DNA of 64,000 nucleotides from assembly GCA_020002185.1 (NCBI GenBank), contig CM034535.1, positions 72,938,684 to 73,002,683 on the forward strand, read 5' to 3'. The notes beneath the pieces were generated by a model. That model made no database searches. It had not been told where the DNA came from and saw only the letters and a list, made by a program, of their open reading frames with translations. Shown piece after piece: positions 1-12,484 of the stretch. Origin of the DNA: Paraescarpia echinospica (taxonomy: Eukaryota > Annelida > Polychaeta > Sabellida > Siboglinidae). Position numbers and translations under genes: made by a program. How positions within the stretch are numbered: position 1 is the stretch's first letter; every line of letters begins with the position of its first letter.

Positions 1-346
1 TGTTATGGCACAGGTAATGCGTTTTTAATAAAAGGTCAACAATGAAGAGACTAAAAGTGGTTGCATTCGAGTTTTATATACAAACTTTATTCATCATATA
101 CAATCGTGTACATCAGGAATATACCGGTATTCAAGTAGGCATTCATTCAACATCATGGACGAAAATTACAAAATAATCAGTAAGTAGTTTAAATAACTAA
201 CATAAACATCAATGGATAAATAGATAATGAATTAATTGACATTCATAGTAAGTACACTGTATACTTCATTGGACACTGTTCTTGTGAAATAAAACGTAAT
301 ATTTGTTTTATCATCTTCCTGTGCATGTGTTTTGTTTTGTTTTCAG

Positions 347-540
347 ACAGTTTCGTTATGTTGGATACAGACAGCTGGCTAGATGGTGCTGGGGATGGCT
401 CGGCAAGGACATCAGAGTCATTCTGCCAGCATGTGATGTGCACAAACTTCTGGACCCATAGCCACTGGTTCCTGGCCAACAGCGAACTGGATACAGGGAT
501 AGGCTGTGATGATAAATATGTCCAGCGGTTTCCATAATAA
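347..540 (+). pseudogene. Broken exon resembling the P2X7 intracellular-tail domain
   Basis: A strong 3' splice site (T-rich tract ending TTTTGTTTTCAG at 346) opens a reading frame beginning FRYVGYRQLARWCWGWLGKD, followed by an IRVxLPAC-like stretch. This Y-R-Q...RW.WG.LGK...R..LPAC pattern is the core of the cysteine/tryptophan-rich module found in the cytoplasmic tail of P2X7 receptors and in many invertebrate proteins of unknown role, where it binds zinc and guanine nucleotides in P2X7. The frame stops at 459-461, roughly where the family would continue, and no intact continuation follows, so it is probably a relic or gene fragment. Other frames stay open to about 537 but resemble nothing. 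The family call is by eye. Confidence 0.42.
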
Positions 541-1090
541 CTTTCCCATGGTTTTTCATTTTGTTTCAAGATGTTTGTTTTTAGTAATTGTGGTCACATA
601 TTTGACTAACTTCTTTGCAATGATGCCACTTTATCATAAAATAGCAGAACAAAAACGATGCTAAAATATAGGTATATCCTTCATTGTTATTTACATATAT
701 TAAAGTAACATATGCACTATTTACCAATACCAATATTTACATTACTTGCCTTTTTTATAACGATTTTGACAGAAAAACAAATCTCTATATCCCTGTATCC
801 AATAAACATAGGTTAAACATGTAAGAAACAACTGCCGGCAGCATTATACATAGTGACAAGTGACATATAAGTCACTGCCTGTTTAATACTAATACTGAAT
901 TAAAAAATGAAACTACAACAGAGGAATCAGAAAAATATAAAAATTATACTTTTGCATGAAACAGCATGAAACAATTGCATGAGAACACCACACCCAGTGA
1001 CCAGTTATGTACCACGTTTACGCCTAATCCAATACGTGTAAAACTATAAGAACCCATCTCCCCGGAAATGGAGTTACATGTTACTAGTAC
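541..1090. other. AT-rich noncoding stretch
   Basis: No frame of coding character and no recognisable repeat was seen here. Confidence 0.5.
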
Positions 1091-1270
1091 CTACAACAGG
1101 AGCATATCTATGGTAGCTACCAAACTGTTGTCGTTCAGCAGCTCTGTCGACATCCTTCATCGCTGTAGACAATGGTTGCGGCACTTGACGACATCGTGAC
1201 GTATCTGCAGGGGCTGCCTTGTCCTCCTCAATGCGACTGAGTACAGCAGAAATCAACTTGTGTCCATACT
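1091..1270 (-). CDS. Candidate internal exon, unrecognised protein
   Basis: On the minus strand a good acceptor (TTTGTTTGCATTTTGCAG) precedes an open 180-nt segment that ends at a plausible donor (TGTAG/GTACTAG). Length divisible by three and phase 1 at both ends make it a symmetric exon of 60 codons. The product starts EYGHKLISAVLSRIEEDKAA and is mostly hydrophilic, with an Arg/Gln-rich end. It is less AT-rich than its surroundings. No family was recognised, and no partner exon was found on this strand within the window, so a chance open segment is possible. Confidence 0.33.
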
Positions 1271-1365
1271 CTGCAAAATGCAAACAAATCTTAGCTACAA
1301 TTTAACAAATGTGCATCTCGATCAAAAACAAGCAAACATGGTTGATGAAAAAAGTGATGCACGTG

Positions 1366-1520
1366 ATGAGCGGTGGTCGAGCGGTTAGAATGTCAGACTG
1401 TCGATCGAAAGAACCGGGGATCGAACCTTCAACCCTGGTGCCGACCGCCGTATGGAAACTTGGACAATTACGTTCACCTCACATTGCCTGTGTCTTTCAG
1501 AAGAGACACATTAAGTCATA
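1366..1520 (+). repeat. tRNA-derived SINE (family 1)
   Basis: The head looks like a decayed tRNA: box-A-like TGGTCGAGCGGTTAGAATG and box-B-like GGGATCGAACCTT, with complementary GCGGTGG/CCGACCGCC around it. The body (GGACAATTACGTTCACCTCA, then TGTGTCTTTCAGAAGAGACA) is typical of invertebrate tRNA SINEs rather than of a functional tRNA gene. The 3' boundary is uncertain. Confidence 0.6.
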
Positions 1521-1930
1521 GGCTCATAATTTTTAAATGCAACAACAATATTCCCAATGATTACAACAAATGACCAATGGCAAATATGAACTACAAACTA
1601 ACAAATATACGAAAGATACAAACAATAAATTGTGATCATCACCAGACCGGTCCACTGAACAGATTTATTTAGGTAAATATCACACAAGCCACTGAAAATC
1701 CACTTAAAAAAATAATGTTTATACTGATGTACATTTTAGAAGTCCTATGTTTAAATACTGGACTACCAAATAGTGTACTTGAATGTGTGTCTGTATCGCA
1801 TTGTATTTTATGTTATTTATTATTATTATTATTTTACTTGTATTTTATGTATTCATATGGACTTTTGTCTGAAATAAGTATTATTACTATTATTATGTTA
1901 TTATTATCAGCAAGTCAAAAACGTTACTAG
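1521..1930. other. AT-rich noncoding stretch with short TTA repeats
   Basis: Low-complexity TTATTATTATTATT runs near 1815-1835 and 1875-1905. No gene seen. Confidence 0.4.
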
Positions 1931-1999
1931 GCATTTTGGCAGCTGGGGCCTTAGCCCAGGTATATATGCTTAACGCAGAGCCGCTTACCCTGTGCGGTG

Positions 2000-3165
2000 A
2001 CAGTTTCACCAGGGCAACGCTTCGTTTTCCGGAAACTCGCTTCTTCGGCATCGGTTCGTCATAGCTTGAAACGACAGCTGCCGTTCGACCTGAACATGTC
2101 GCGACTCTCCTGGAAGTGCTGGCATGGACGAATGCACCGCATCATTATTCAATACACTGTATTTGCTGAATCCCAAGCGGAACAGAGTGTCGAGAGCGCT
2201 GATGGCCCGGTCCAGTCAGTTCGTTTCACGCGAACGAAACAATTCCAGAGAGCACACCTTTTGTTATCACTTACAGGAAACCAGGGCGTTTTTTAACGTA
2301 CAAAGTGAGGGGTATTGCCCCTGTCCTTTCGTTTGCCCCCTTGAATCCTGGAGATATTTGAAACACTCCAGAAGAAGTTGCAAAGGAGTGATTTGTTCAT
2401 CAGCGATATTCTCACTGTGACTGATGCGGTAATCAAGAAGTTGAACCTAATGAGGGATGGACCATTCCCGGGAAGAAAGGAGGAGAAAGTGAGTTGTCCA
2501 ACCGATAACACAAACGAGGACCTAACACAACGAAAGTGTAATCACCAGTTCGTTTGTACAAACCGCCGCGACAGACGAGCAATCAGGTTGGAGATCGTGC
2601 AAGCATTGCACGAATACTTGTCTGAACGCATGCACCCGGAGCAGGAGAGCGTCATCAGTTAGTGATGTCACGAAGTCTGAGATCATTCGTTGAGCATGGT
2701 GTGCGCATCGTCAGGCGCCTTTTCCCAGATGAGGCATCTGACTTTACGGGCGGGGCAGCCGAGCAGTGAGAAAACATGATGAATGTGCCATTCCTGCCTG
2801 ATGGCTGTGAGCTCGTTTGTAAGTTGACTGTCAGACTGCGCCAACTTCTGCCAGTCACAACAGGTTCAGTTCAGAAGGTGTTGGCATATCTGGCTTGTAT
2901 GACTCCACACTTTATGCACACCGAAAGGATCATGAGCCACCACAACCTCGTGGTCGATAATCACCGCACCAGTATGAATGGGGACACGAGAAACGCACGA
3001 CTTATGGTGGTGTAGTGAATAGTGTGGGCACCGCCTACTATGACCCTCGACGCGCTGTCGTCAGATTATTGGGCTCCGTACTGGGACATCTACGGACAGC
3101 GTGAATTCATTAGGAAATTGACCCGCGAAACGGGACTCGTTTAGTCAAATTGAGACAACTGTCAA
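2000..3165 (+). pseudogene. Decayed hAT-like transposase
   Basis: A GC-richer island with transposase-like peptide blocks in order but in shifting frames. From 2348: LEIFETLQKKLQRSDLFISD followed by an ILTVTDAVIKKL stretch, like the helical region of hAT/ZNF862-type transposases. From about 2780: NVPFLPDGCELVCKL and then ERIMSHHNLVVDNHRTSMN, resembling the C-terminal dimerisation segment near the end of hAT proteins. From about 3020: VGTAYYDPRRAVVRLL, similar to the GxAxYDPRPxV tail of the same group, then QREFIRKL. In-frame stops and frameshifts separate the blocks, so it is dead. The upstream part (2000-2340) is open in two overlapping frames but not recognised. Terminal inverted repeats were not identified. 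Confidence 0.5.
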
Positions 3166-3470
3166 ACGTCCTGACTTTCAGGATACGTCTCATGTTTCTA
3201 TGACTACTGCATGTATTGGTTATAAATTTGTAATAAAGCATGTTTCTAGGATATATGTGTAACATTTATTTTCATATCAAGATGCAGTCGTCACTCGTCA
3301 CTGTAGGCCCCACAACTATGTGGATACAAAGATAATAACACATTATATTAAGCTTTCATACATACCTAAGGGTTATGAACATAATAATTAATGTATGCAT
3401 AAACTGCCCTTTTTACCCATTAGAAGAGCCCTTTTAAGACATTGCCCCCCAGTGAAAATTCAATAAAAAA
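3166..3470. other. Noncoding spacer
   Basis: AT-rich sequence between two transposon relics. It contains AATAAAGCATG (about 3231), which could be an old polyadenylation signal of the preceding relic. Nothing else seen. Confidence 0.35.
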
Positions 3471-3625
3471 CGCCATGCATTTCCGCCTTCAGCTCATCCG
3501 TCTCTACACCCACATCTTCCTTTAAGCAGTCGATGTAAGTTGCTGCTGGCCTTCCTGCCTTGGTTCTTCCATGTGTCGGTTGCCACAAGATGGTCTTAGA
3601 TGCCAGTTCATCTAAGGAGCAGGAA
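3471..3625 (-). mobile_element. LINE 3' fragment (end of reverse transcriptase ORF)
   Basis: The minus strand reads KTILWQPTHGRTKAGRPAAT followed by YIDCLKEDVGVETDELK. This LWxPxHG.R..GRPxxTYID.L..D.G....EL pattern is the C-terminal end of many non-LTR retrotransposon polyproteins in aquatic invertebrates. Only about 50 codons are preserved. Confidence 0.55.
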
Positions 3626-3950
3626 ACCGGTGCAAACTAACAGAATCCAATGTTTTATTCGAACATCCACCGACAACACAGATTCTTGGCATGACGACGC
3701 AGCTCTATGTATGTTTACAACATGACAGGCTTCCTCCTATGTCCCGCCGCTACGTCACGTCACCGGAAACACCCGAAGCTTGGAGAATGGTTTGCCGAGT
3801 TCGGTGCATCCAAAATTTGATATTAATTACCATTTAATTAATGCAATAATGAACAGGTAATATCAAGAGTTGTCACTATTCGTTACTTATATACTAATGA
3901 TTTATTATATGCAGTAAAAACGGGACGTTATATTGATTGGGCTTTTACTT

Positions 3951-3972
3951 TAAACGAAATTAATTTCGTTTA
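3951..3972. repeat. 22-bp perfect palindrome
   Basis: Each half reads TAAACGAAATT; the whole 22 bp equals its own reverse complement. Confidence 0.7.
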
Positions 3973-4425
3973 GGGGAGTGTCTGAGGCAGTTTCGTCTAG
4001 CGTCGGATATCGATATGTTACGCTTCTGACCGATACTGTTAATATATTGGTATCATCATATCAATGTTTACCAACTTTCATCTGAATGGAAGGGATGGGA
4101 GCTGAAGCTGGATGAAAGTAATTTCGTCTGATATCGGACATCGTTCTGAGATGACCCCTAGTACTACATATAATATCGTCCATAACAATTAGTAACAGGA
4201 TAAGACGTACAATGGTTGTTATACAATTTCTTTGACAAATTAAATTAAAGTAACATTAAATAACAATAAATGTGACACTTTCTGCAATAATTGGTTTTGC
4301 AAAAACTTTTGGTTTTCGTAAACAGAATGCGAATTCGGACCTTAATTATGCGGCTTAATCTTGCAATGTTCAAACATTATTTTGCTGTTGGATTTGCAAA
4401 ATTCTGCAATATTTAACGCTCAGTT

Positions 4426-4456
4426 GTGCACACCTCTTTGTAAGAGGAGTGTGCAC
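4426..4456. repeat. Short hairpin
   Basis: GTGCACACCTCTT and AAGAGGAGTGTGCAC pair with a two-base bulge around a 3-nt loop. Confidence 0.55.
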
Positions 4457-5126
4457 ATCCGAGCGGGACCGATTAGTGAGAACGATACATGGGGTCCCAA
4501 CTTCGCAAACAGTTGCCCCGCATTTTGACGTATTAGTCAAGTGGTTGTCAATCATCACCAACACTGGCACCTCTCTCAACACATACCATCAACACCAGAG
4601 TGGCGCCAGTCAACATTTACGTCGCATTTTCTAGATGTCACGAGCTCGCGCACGCACACATGCCCATACATGCACGCACGTACGAACTCACGCAGTCACA
4701 ACCTCTCGCTCGCTTACTCACTCCCCCTCTCCCTCCCATGATGTGAACGGTATTAACCACCTGTGTGCCCATGTCGACTGTCCGTCACTGCCGACGATTC
4801 TCACATCGCAGAATGATTTGTCTTTCCGCAACTCCTCGACGTTGGCACACCGCATGTGCACCCAGTCGTGATCTGTAAACATTGTTGGCGCTCCTAGATG
4901 GCGGCACCTTCTGTCACGTGATCACAACCCTGGAAAGAGTGTCAACGAAGATAGCTGGTGTAAACTGTTCGGGATAGAGGATGCTTTCATAAATGTTGAG
5001 AAGGAATCATCGACACGTGCGACAAGTTATGCCTTTCGAACTGTATCTTATCTGAAAATTGATTGACTTTCACAATTCCGTGGCGTCCATATTTTCTAAC
5101 TTTTCCAATTTGTTCAAGGTAGTGAA

Positions 5127-5169
<43 letters not shown>
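5127..5169. repeat. (CATA)n/(AT)n microsatellite
   Basis: Four ATAC units run into about 15 AT dinucleotides. Confidence 0.9.
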
Positions 5170-5173
<4 letters not shown>

Positions 5174-8100
5174 AACATAGAGTACCATAGTGAGTGAGTG
5201 CTACATCATTCACAACTGATTTCTAATTTGAAGCCTCTCCGTTGTCTTCTGTTAACTAGCCATTTTCTGGCCAGTCAATTATGCCATCACTCATGCCATT
5301 GGTCTTTGAGTGGTAAGGATTAATGTGACACTTTATCAAAACCTTTCTGAAAATCTAAATAAATACTATTTATTGCTAATGATTACAGGGGTTTACCTGG
5401 ATGTTTGTGTTCAAGGGTCCTCGGGACCCTCAGCCTTCTTTTGAGGGGGTCCCAAGCCTATAGCGAGGGTCCCACTTATTGCTCTTTTTTAATTGTAAGT
5501 ATTGTTTTCTAAATATCACAACTTATACAACCCATGTAAACCCGGTTATTATTAGTTTGATACTAACAAGTACTTAACAAAATAACGTGCCTTGTTACAA
5601 TATACACTGTATTGGTTTATTTTTGATGTTTTCCCTTGATAATTGATGTAGTTTTGTAAGTTTGAGTAACCTTCCTCACTTATGAGAGGGCGTGCTAGTC
5701 TGCCAGATGCTTTGCGTGTAAATGTCACATTGGGAAATCTCCTAAAGCTAAGCTAAGTATATCGAGGAAGCCACGAGTCACTTTGGAAGGCTCCTGAATT
5801 TGTTTCGGTGGCGGGAAACCTGACCATGACAGCAGCATTGAAATAGCCAATAGGCAGCAGATGGAACTGCGCATTTTTTTGTGGACATTTAATTGTGACG
5901 TGTAGAATCCGGGCCCACCCCGATTTCGGCAGTATGCCAGTTGTGCCTTTATTCCATCATTCCACATCGTTTCAGGAAAATAATGTCCCAAATAGCGTCC
6001 GTTCAGGTTTGAATCAGTGTGCGCCGTCGCGGGTTACTGCACGCCACACTTGAAACAAGCAATATTAATCAATCGCATGCTGACGCAAACTGGAGCGCTA
6101 TTTTGGCCTCAAAGGTTCCCTCAAATCAATATTTTATAACAATGTACTGTATATCTGAAATAATGTGGAATGATGGCATAAACACACTGAGGTATCGGTT
6201 CGATTGTTGGACGAGTGACTGGCGCGATCGGCCCCGCGATGGGAGTCAGGATCGGAGTACTTGCACTTAAAACTTAAAGGCATTCAAATTCAATATATAT
6301 GTTGTTATACATCACAGATACGCATGCGTCCCTTGGGACGCAACGATTATTTTGCAGGCGTCCGGGTACTGTTTCTATGCGTGTAGGACGCAGGATCTTG
6401 CGTCCCGTAAACCCCTGGGCTAATGCCTCATATACACACTTAGTGATGTCTTCTCAAAACATAATCTTTGTTAACCTTAACCTCACTTTTAGGAAATATT
6501 GTCTGGATGGGTTTAACAATGCATGCTTAACAATGAAGTCTTTCATATTGTCTGTAATTCTCCAACTTATTTCTCGAACCGATTTTAAATAATAGTATAA
6601 TGCCTATGTTTGGAACTTTAGCAGAACCACACCAAGTTCCGACACTTGGCTCCGTATGCGACACTGTCTGTCATTAAGCAAATGATGTGTTATCTGCCAG
6701 GCAGAATAAGAGCACTTACTTAAAAGCATCAAGGATACGGACTATCTTTCTGGGATGTTCTCCTTGTCAACGCTTGGCTTAGTTGTTCTTAAAAAATCAT
6801 TTTAAAGAAAGTGCGCGTCTTTGCAAATTAGATATGCGTGCATATGTCTATGACGTTATGTCGGTCACGTGTTACAGATTACACCATCATGACGTTTGGT
6901 TTCCAATTTCGGGCGTAATGCATGCACTGCATGTGGAATGTTGAAATAGCTGAAACGAACATATATAAATAACACTGAACTTTATTCAGACACTGGCATC
7001 CAGAGTACGACACTGTAAATACGTACTTATACGTAAAGTATACGTGACGGCTACATAAATATGAAGTAGTCCATGCTCCCTCATACAACGACACGTCTCA
7101 CCTATCTGCCAATTTTCACATGGCTGCAGACGATCCAAGATTACAACTTACTAGATGTTTTTGATAATGTCCCTACCCCTTCACTCCCACAGGCCAGCTA
7201 AAAGTAGGCTCGATGTTTAACTACACAAACCGAAAGTCAGCATGTGGCGATGGAGTGACTTCCCTCGTGTAAATGTGGGAATTACAGCGTAGTATTGTAA
7301 CAACACAGCATTTTATTGTGAAAGAAATTATATAACAACGGATACATTCAAACTATAATTGTCTTATGTTGATATATGGTAGTCATTTCGAAAAAAAACT
7401 AATAGGCATAATATTACTAAGGTTGATTTAAAATTGTGATTCTTAAACTCCTTGGAATTGAAAATGTGATAAAAACTACCAAAACATACTTTATACAATA
7501 TTCACAACTGGAGGTATAGTGAAAATATTCATAAAAGGAGAATATTTTTAAATCCAAAATGGCCGCGCTCAGACACCACTTCAAGAATGCAATGATACCT
7601 TTTGTTCCCTACTGAAGTTATCTAGATAGGTATGATTTTGTAATACACATGGGACCCATGTGGCACAGGGAGCTTCGAGGGCTCAACAATCCAAAAGGCG
7701 GAACATGAAATCGTTGTTTGTTTTTGTTACACATTTCGCAGTCAACTTACCTTTTTCTCGTAACGTTCCATTCACTATCAACGAAGTTCTCCAGACGACT
7801 ATCGTTAGATGGCGACATCGAAGTCGTTCTGCGCAGTGCTATCAATGTATCTCATCACCATCAACGTTGCCGCGTGTTTGATATAGCGAATAATGTTAAT
7901 TTATCAATGCGATGGGCTAGAGGATTGTCGGGTGGGCTCACTTTCAAATAAACTGCATTTTAGGGGGTGAGTTGGGTTTAATTGTTGGACATTTAGGTTT
8001 GGATCAATTTGCAGTATTCTCGGAATTATGCCAACAATATCTTCGAGTACAAAATAATGCAAATGCATGACTGGCGGGTCATATTCCAAAGGACAGAATG

Positions 8101-8590
8101 TGGGGGAACGCTCACTAATATTGAATCTGTCGATATGGCATATACACTGTAGACACGGCTCTGGAAAATGTACTGTTACTGTGCAAAGCCAGGTAACTCA
8201 GCTAGTATTTAGATACGCCAGTGATATCATATTACAGTTTTGTTTTTAGGTAATGGAACCCTACGGAAGCTAGTTACCACCATATGAATTAATCATGTTT
8301 TGTTCGTTTTATCTCGTAATTGCGACATAGAACATTTGATTCAGACGGCAAAAAAACAGTACGAAACAAAAAAACTATTAATTTACCTTGACTAACAATA
8401 ACGCTTTTTTAAATATTGAACATTTTAGAAGACGCATGTTGTCTATAATTGTTGTTTGTAAGCTAAGTTGTATGTCAATGTAACAGTTTGAATAGTTCAA
8501 TTGTTAAACATTAAATGTATTAATAATTTCATCCTATCATTAAATCGGACACTATAATACCGCATAATTATCTGTTTAGATGCGATCTGC
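5170..8590. other. Gene-poor stretch with inverted and G/C-rich repeat scraps
   Basis: No gene recognised. Visible structure: a GGGTCC-rich patch at 5415-5475 (GGGTCCTCGGGACCC and related words), an inverted repeat sharing CCATCATTCCACAT at 5954-5967 and about 6168-6184, and GGACGCA/TGCGTCC words at 6325-6405. The rest is AT-rich and unremarkable. Confidence 0.4.
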
Positions 8591-11500
8591 GTTTGGTAAG
8601 GAACTGGTGGCCGTATCTGAGATCATGTTGTGGTAAGGAACTGGTGGCCGTGTCTGAGATCACGTTCTGGTAAGGAACTGGGGGCCGTGTCTGAGATCAT
8701 GTTGTGGTAAGGAACTGGTGGCCGTGTCTGAGATCATGTTGTGGTAAGGAACTGGTGGCCGTGTCTGAAATCATGTTCTGGTAAGGAACTGGTGGCCGTG
8801 TCTGAGATCATGTTGTGGTAAGGAACTGGTGGCCGTGTCTGAGATCATGTTGTGGTAAGGAACTGGTGGCCGTGTCTGAGATCATGTTGTGGTAAGGAAC
8901 TGGTGGCCGTGTCTGAGACCATGTTGTGGTAAGGAACTGGTGGCCGTGTCTGAGATCATGTTGTGGTAAGGAACTGGTGGCCGTGTCTGAGATCATGTTG
9001 TGGTAAGGAACTGGTGGCCGTGTCTGAGATCATGTTCTGGTAAGGAACTGGTGGCCGTGTCTGAGATCATGTTGTGGTAAGGAACTGGTGGCCGTGTCTG
9101 AGATCATGTTGTGGTAAGGAACTGGTGGCCGTGTCTGAGATCATGTTGTGGTAAGGAACTGGTGGCCGTGTCTGAGATCATGTTGTGGTAAGGAACTGGT
9201 GGCCGTGTCTGAGATCATGTTCTGGTAAGGAACTGGTGGCCGTGTCTGAGATCATGTTCTGGTAAGGAACTGGTGGCCGTGTCTGAGATCATGTTCTGGT
9301 AAGGAACCGGTAGCCGTGTCTGATATCATGTTCTGGTAAGGAACTGGTGGCCGTGTCTGAGACCATGTTCTGGTAAGGAACTTGTAGCCGTGTCTGAGAT
9401 CATGTTCTGGTAAGGAACCGGTAGCCGTGTCTGTGATCATGTTCTGGTAAGGAACCGGTAGCCGTGTCTGAGATCATGTTCTGGCAAGGAACTGGTGGCC
9501 GTGTCTGAGATAATGTTCTGGTAAGGAACTGGTGGCCGTGTCTGAGACCATGTTCTGGTAAGGAACTTGTAGCCGTGTCTGAGATCATGTTCTGGTAAGG
9601 AACCGGTAGCCGTGTCTGAGATCATGTTCTGGTAAGGAACTGGTGGCCGTGTCTGAGATCATGTTCAGGATAAGGAACTGGTGGACGTGTCTGAGATCAT
9701 GTTCTGGTAAGGAACTGGTGGCCTTGTCTGAGATCATGTTGTGGTAAGGAACTGGTGGCCGTGTCTGAGATCATGTTCTGGTAAGGAACTGGTGGCCGTG
9801 TCTGAGATCATGTTCTGGTAAGGAACTGGTGGCCGTGTCTGAGATCATGTTGTGGTAAGGAACTGGTGGCCGTGTCTGAGATCATGTTGTGGTAAGGAAC
9901 TGGTGGCCGTGTCTGAGATCATGTTCTGGTAAGGAACTGGTGGCCGTGTCTGAGATCATGTTGTGGTAAGGAACTGGTGGCCGTGTCTGAGATCATGTTG
10001 TGGTAAGGAACTGGTGGCCGTGTCTGAGATCATGTTCTGGTAAGGAACTGGTGGCCGTGTCTGAGATCATGTTCTGGTAAGGAACTGGTGGCCGTGTCTG
10101 AGATCATGTTCTGGTAAGGAACTGGTGGCCGTGTCTGAGATCATGTTCTGTGGTAGATCATGTTGTGGTAAGGAACTGGTGGCCGTGTCTGAGATCATGT
10201 TGTGGTAAGGAACTGGTGGCCGTGTCTGAGATCATGTTCTGGTAAGGAACTGGTGGCCGTGTCTGAGATCATGTTGTGGTAAGGAACTGGTGGCCGTGTC
10301 TGAGATCATGTTGTGGTAAGGAACTGGTGGCCGTGTCTGAGATCATGTTCTGGCAAGGAACTGGTGGCCGTGTCTGAGACCATGTTCTGGCAAGGAACTG
10401 GTGGCCGTGTCTGAGATCATGTTCTGGTAAGGAACTGGTGGCCGTGTCTGAGATCATGTTCTGGTAAGGAACTGGTGGCCGTGTCTGAGATCATGTTCTG
10501 GTAAGGAACCGGTAGCCGTGTCTGATATCATGTTCTGGTAAGGAACTGGTGGCCGTGTCTGAGACCATGTTCTGGTAAGGAACTGTTGCCGTGTCTGAGA
10601 TCATGTTCTGGTAAGGAACCGGTAGCCGTGTCTGATATCATGTTCTGGTAAGGAACTGGTGGCCGTGTCTGAGACCATGTTCTGGTAAGGAACTTGTAGC
10701 CGTGTCTGAGATCATGTTCTGGTAAGGAACCGGTAGCCGTGTCTGAGATCATGTTCTGGTAAGGAACTGGTGGCCGTGTCTGAGATCATGTTCTGGTAAG
10801 GAACTGGTGGCCGTGTCTGAGATCATGTTCTGGTAAGGAACTGGTGGCCGTGTGCTGAGTCTGAAGTTCTGATAAGGAACTGTTGGCCGCAAGGAACTGG
10901 TGGCCGTGTCTGAGATCATGTTCTGGTAAGGAACTGGTGGCCGTGTCTGAGACCATGTTCTGGTAAGGAACTTGTAGCCGTGTCTGAGATCATGTTCTGG
11001 TAAGGAACTGGTGGCCGTGTCTGAGATCATGTTGTGGTAAGGAACTGGTGGCCGTGTCTGAGATCATGTTGTGGTAAGGAACTGGTGGCCGTGTCTGAGA
11101 TCATGTTCTGGTAAGGAACTGGTGGCCGTGTCTGAGATCATGTTGTGGTAAGGAACTGGTGGCCGTGTCTGAGATCATGTTGTGGTAAGGAACTGGCGGC
11201 CGTGTCTGAGATCATGTTCTGGTAAGGAACTGGCGGCCGTGTCTGAGATCATGTTCTGGTAAGGAACTGGTGGCCGTGTCTGAGATCAAGTTCTGGTAAG
11301 GAACTGGTGGCCGTGTCTGAGATCATGTTCTGGCAAGGAACTGGTGGCCGTGTCTGAGATCATGTTCTGGTAAGGAACTGGCGGCCGTGTCTGAGATCAT
11401 GTTCTGGTAAGGAACTGGTGGCCGTGTCTGAGATCATGTTCTGGTAAGGAACCGGTAGCCGTGTCTGATATCATGTTCTGGTAAGGAACTGGTGGCCGTG

Positions 11501-12484
11501 TCTGAGACCATGTTCTGGTAAGGAACTTGTTGCCGTGTCTGAGATCATGTTCTGGTAAGGAACCGGTAGCCGTGTCTGATATCATGTTCTGGTAAGGAAC
11601 TGGTGGCCGTGTCTGAGACCATGTTCTGGTAAGGAACTTGTAGCCGTGTCTGAGATCATGTTCTGGTAAGGAACCGGTAGCCGTGTCTGAGATCATGTTC
11701 TGGTAAGGAACTGGTGGCCGTGTCTGAGATCATGTTCTGGTAAGGAACTGGTGGCCGTGTCTGAGATCATGTTCTGGTAAGGAACTGGTGGCCGTGTCTG
11801 AGATCATGTTGTGGTAAGGAACTGGTGGCCGTGTCTGAGATCATGTTCTGGTAAGGAACTGGTGGCCGTGTCTGAGATCATGTTCTGGTAAGGAACTGGT
11901 GGCCGTGTCTGAGATCATGTTGTGGTAAGGAACTGGTGGCCGTGTCTGAGATCATGTTCTGGCAAGGAACTGGTGGCCGTGTCTGAGACCATGTTCTGGC
12001 AAGGAACTGGTGGCCGTGTCTGAGATCATGTTCTGGTAAGGAAATGGCCGCCGTGTCTGAGATCATGTCCTGGTAAGGAACTGGTGGCCGTGTCTGAGAT
12101 CATGTTCTGGTAAGGAACCGGTAGCCGTATCTGATATCATGTTCTGGTAAGGAACTGGTGGCCGTGTCTGAGACCATGTTCTGGTAAGGAACTTGTAGCC
12201 GTGTCTGAGATCATGTTCTGGTAAGGAACCGGTAGCCGTGTCTGAGATCATGTTCTGGTAAGGAACCGATAGCCGTGTCTGAGATCATGTTCTGGCAAGG
12301 AACTGGTGGCTGTGTCTGAGATAATGTTCTGGCAAGGAACTGGTGGCCGTGTCTGAGACCATGTTCTGGTAAGGAACTTGTAGCCGTGTCTGAGATCATG
12401 TTCTGGTAAGGAACTGGTAGCCGTGTCTGAGATCATGTTCTGGCAAGGAACTGGTGGCCGTGTCTGAGATCATGTTCTGGTAAA
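8591..12484. repeat. 37-bp minisatellite, about 105 units
   Basis: A continuous tandem array whose unit reads GGTAAGGAACTGGTGGCCGT followed by GTCTGAGATCATGTTCT (37 bp). Units differ at a few positions: TTGTGG or TTCTGG at the junction, CTGGTGGCC, CCGGTAGCC or CTTGTAGCC, and GATC, GACC or GATATC. Variant units recur in the same order, giving higher-order blocks. Three damaged junctions lie near 9665, 10150 and 10850-10890. Because 37 is not a multiple of three, every three units cycle all frames; the minus strand stays open for 60-99 codons, which is a by-product of the array. Confidence 0.97.

Larger units (their letters stand above)
3626..5120. other. Noncoding stretch with small palindromes
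   Basis: No gene recognised. It contains a 22-bp perfect palindrome at 3951-3972, a hairpin at 4426-4456 and a CA/CT-rich low-complexity patch at about 4640-4740. Open frames over the last patch follow composition. Confidence 0.45.

Noticed and set aside
8808..12436. Many 60-99-codon minus-strand frames (MISDTATSSLPEHDLRHG...)
   Set aside because: They are read-outs of the 37-bp tandem array in cycling frames, with no promoter, splice sites or flanking coding sequence.
8591..12484. CRISPR-like array
   Set aside because: Units are directly abutting 37-bp repeats without unique spacers, in a eukaryotic genome.
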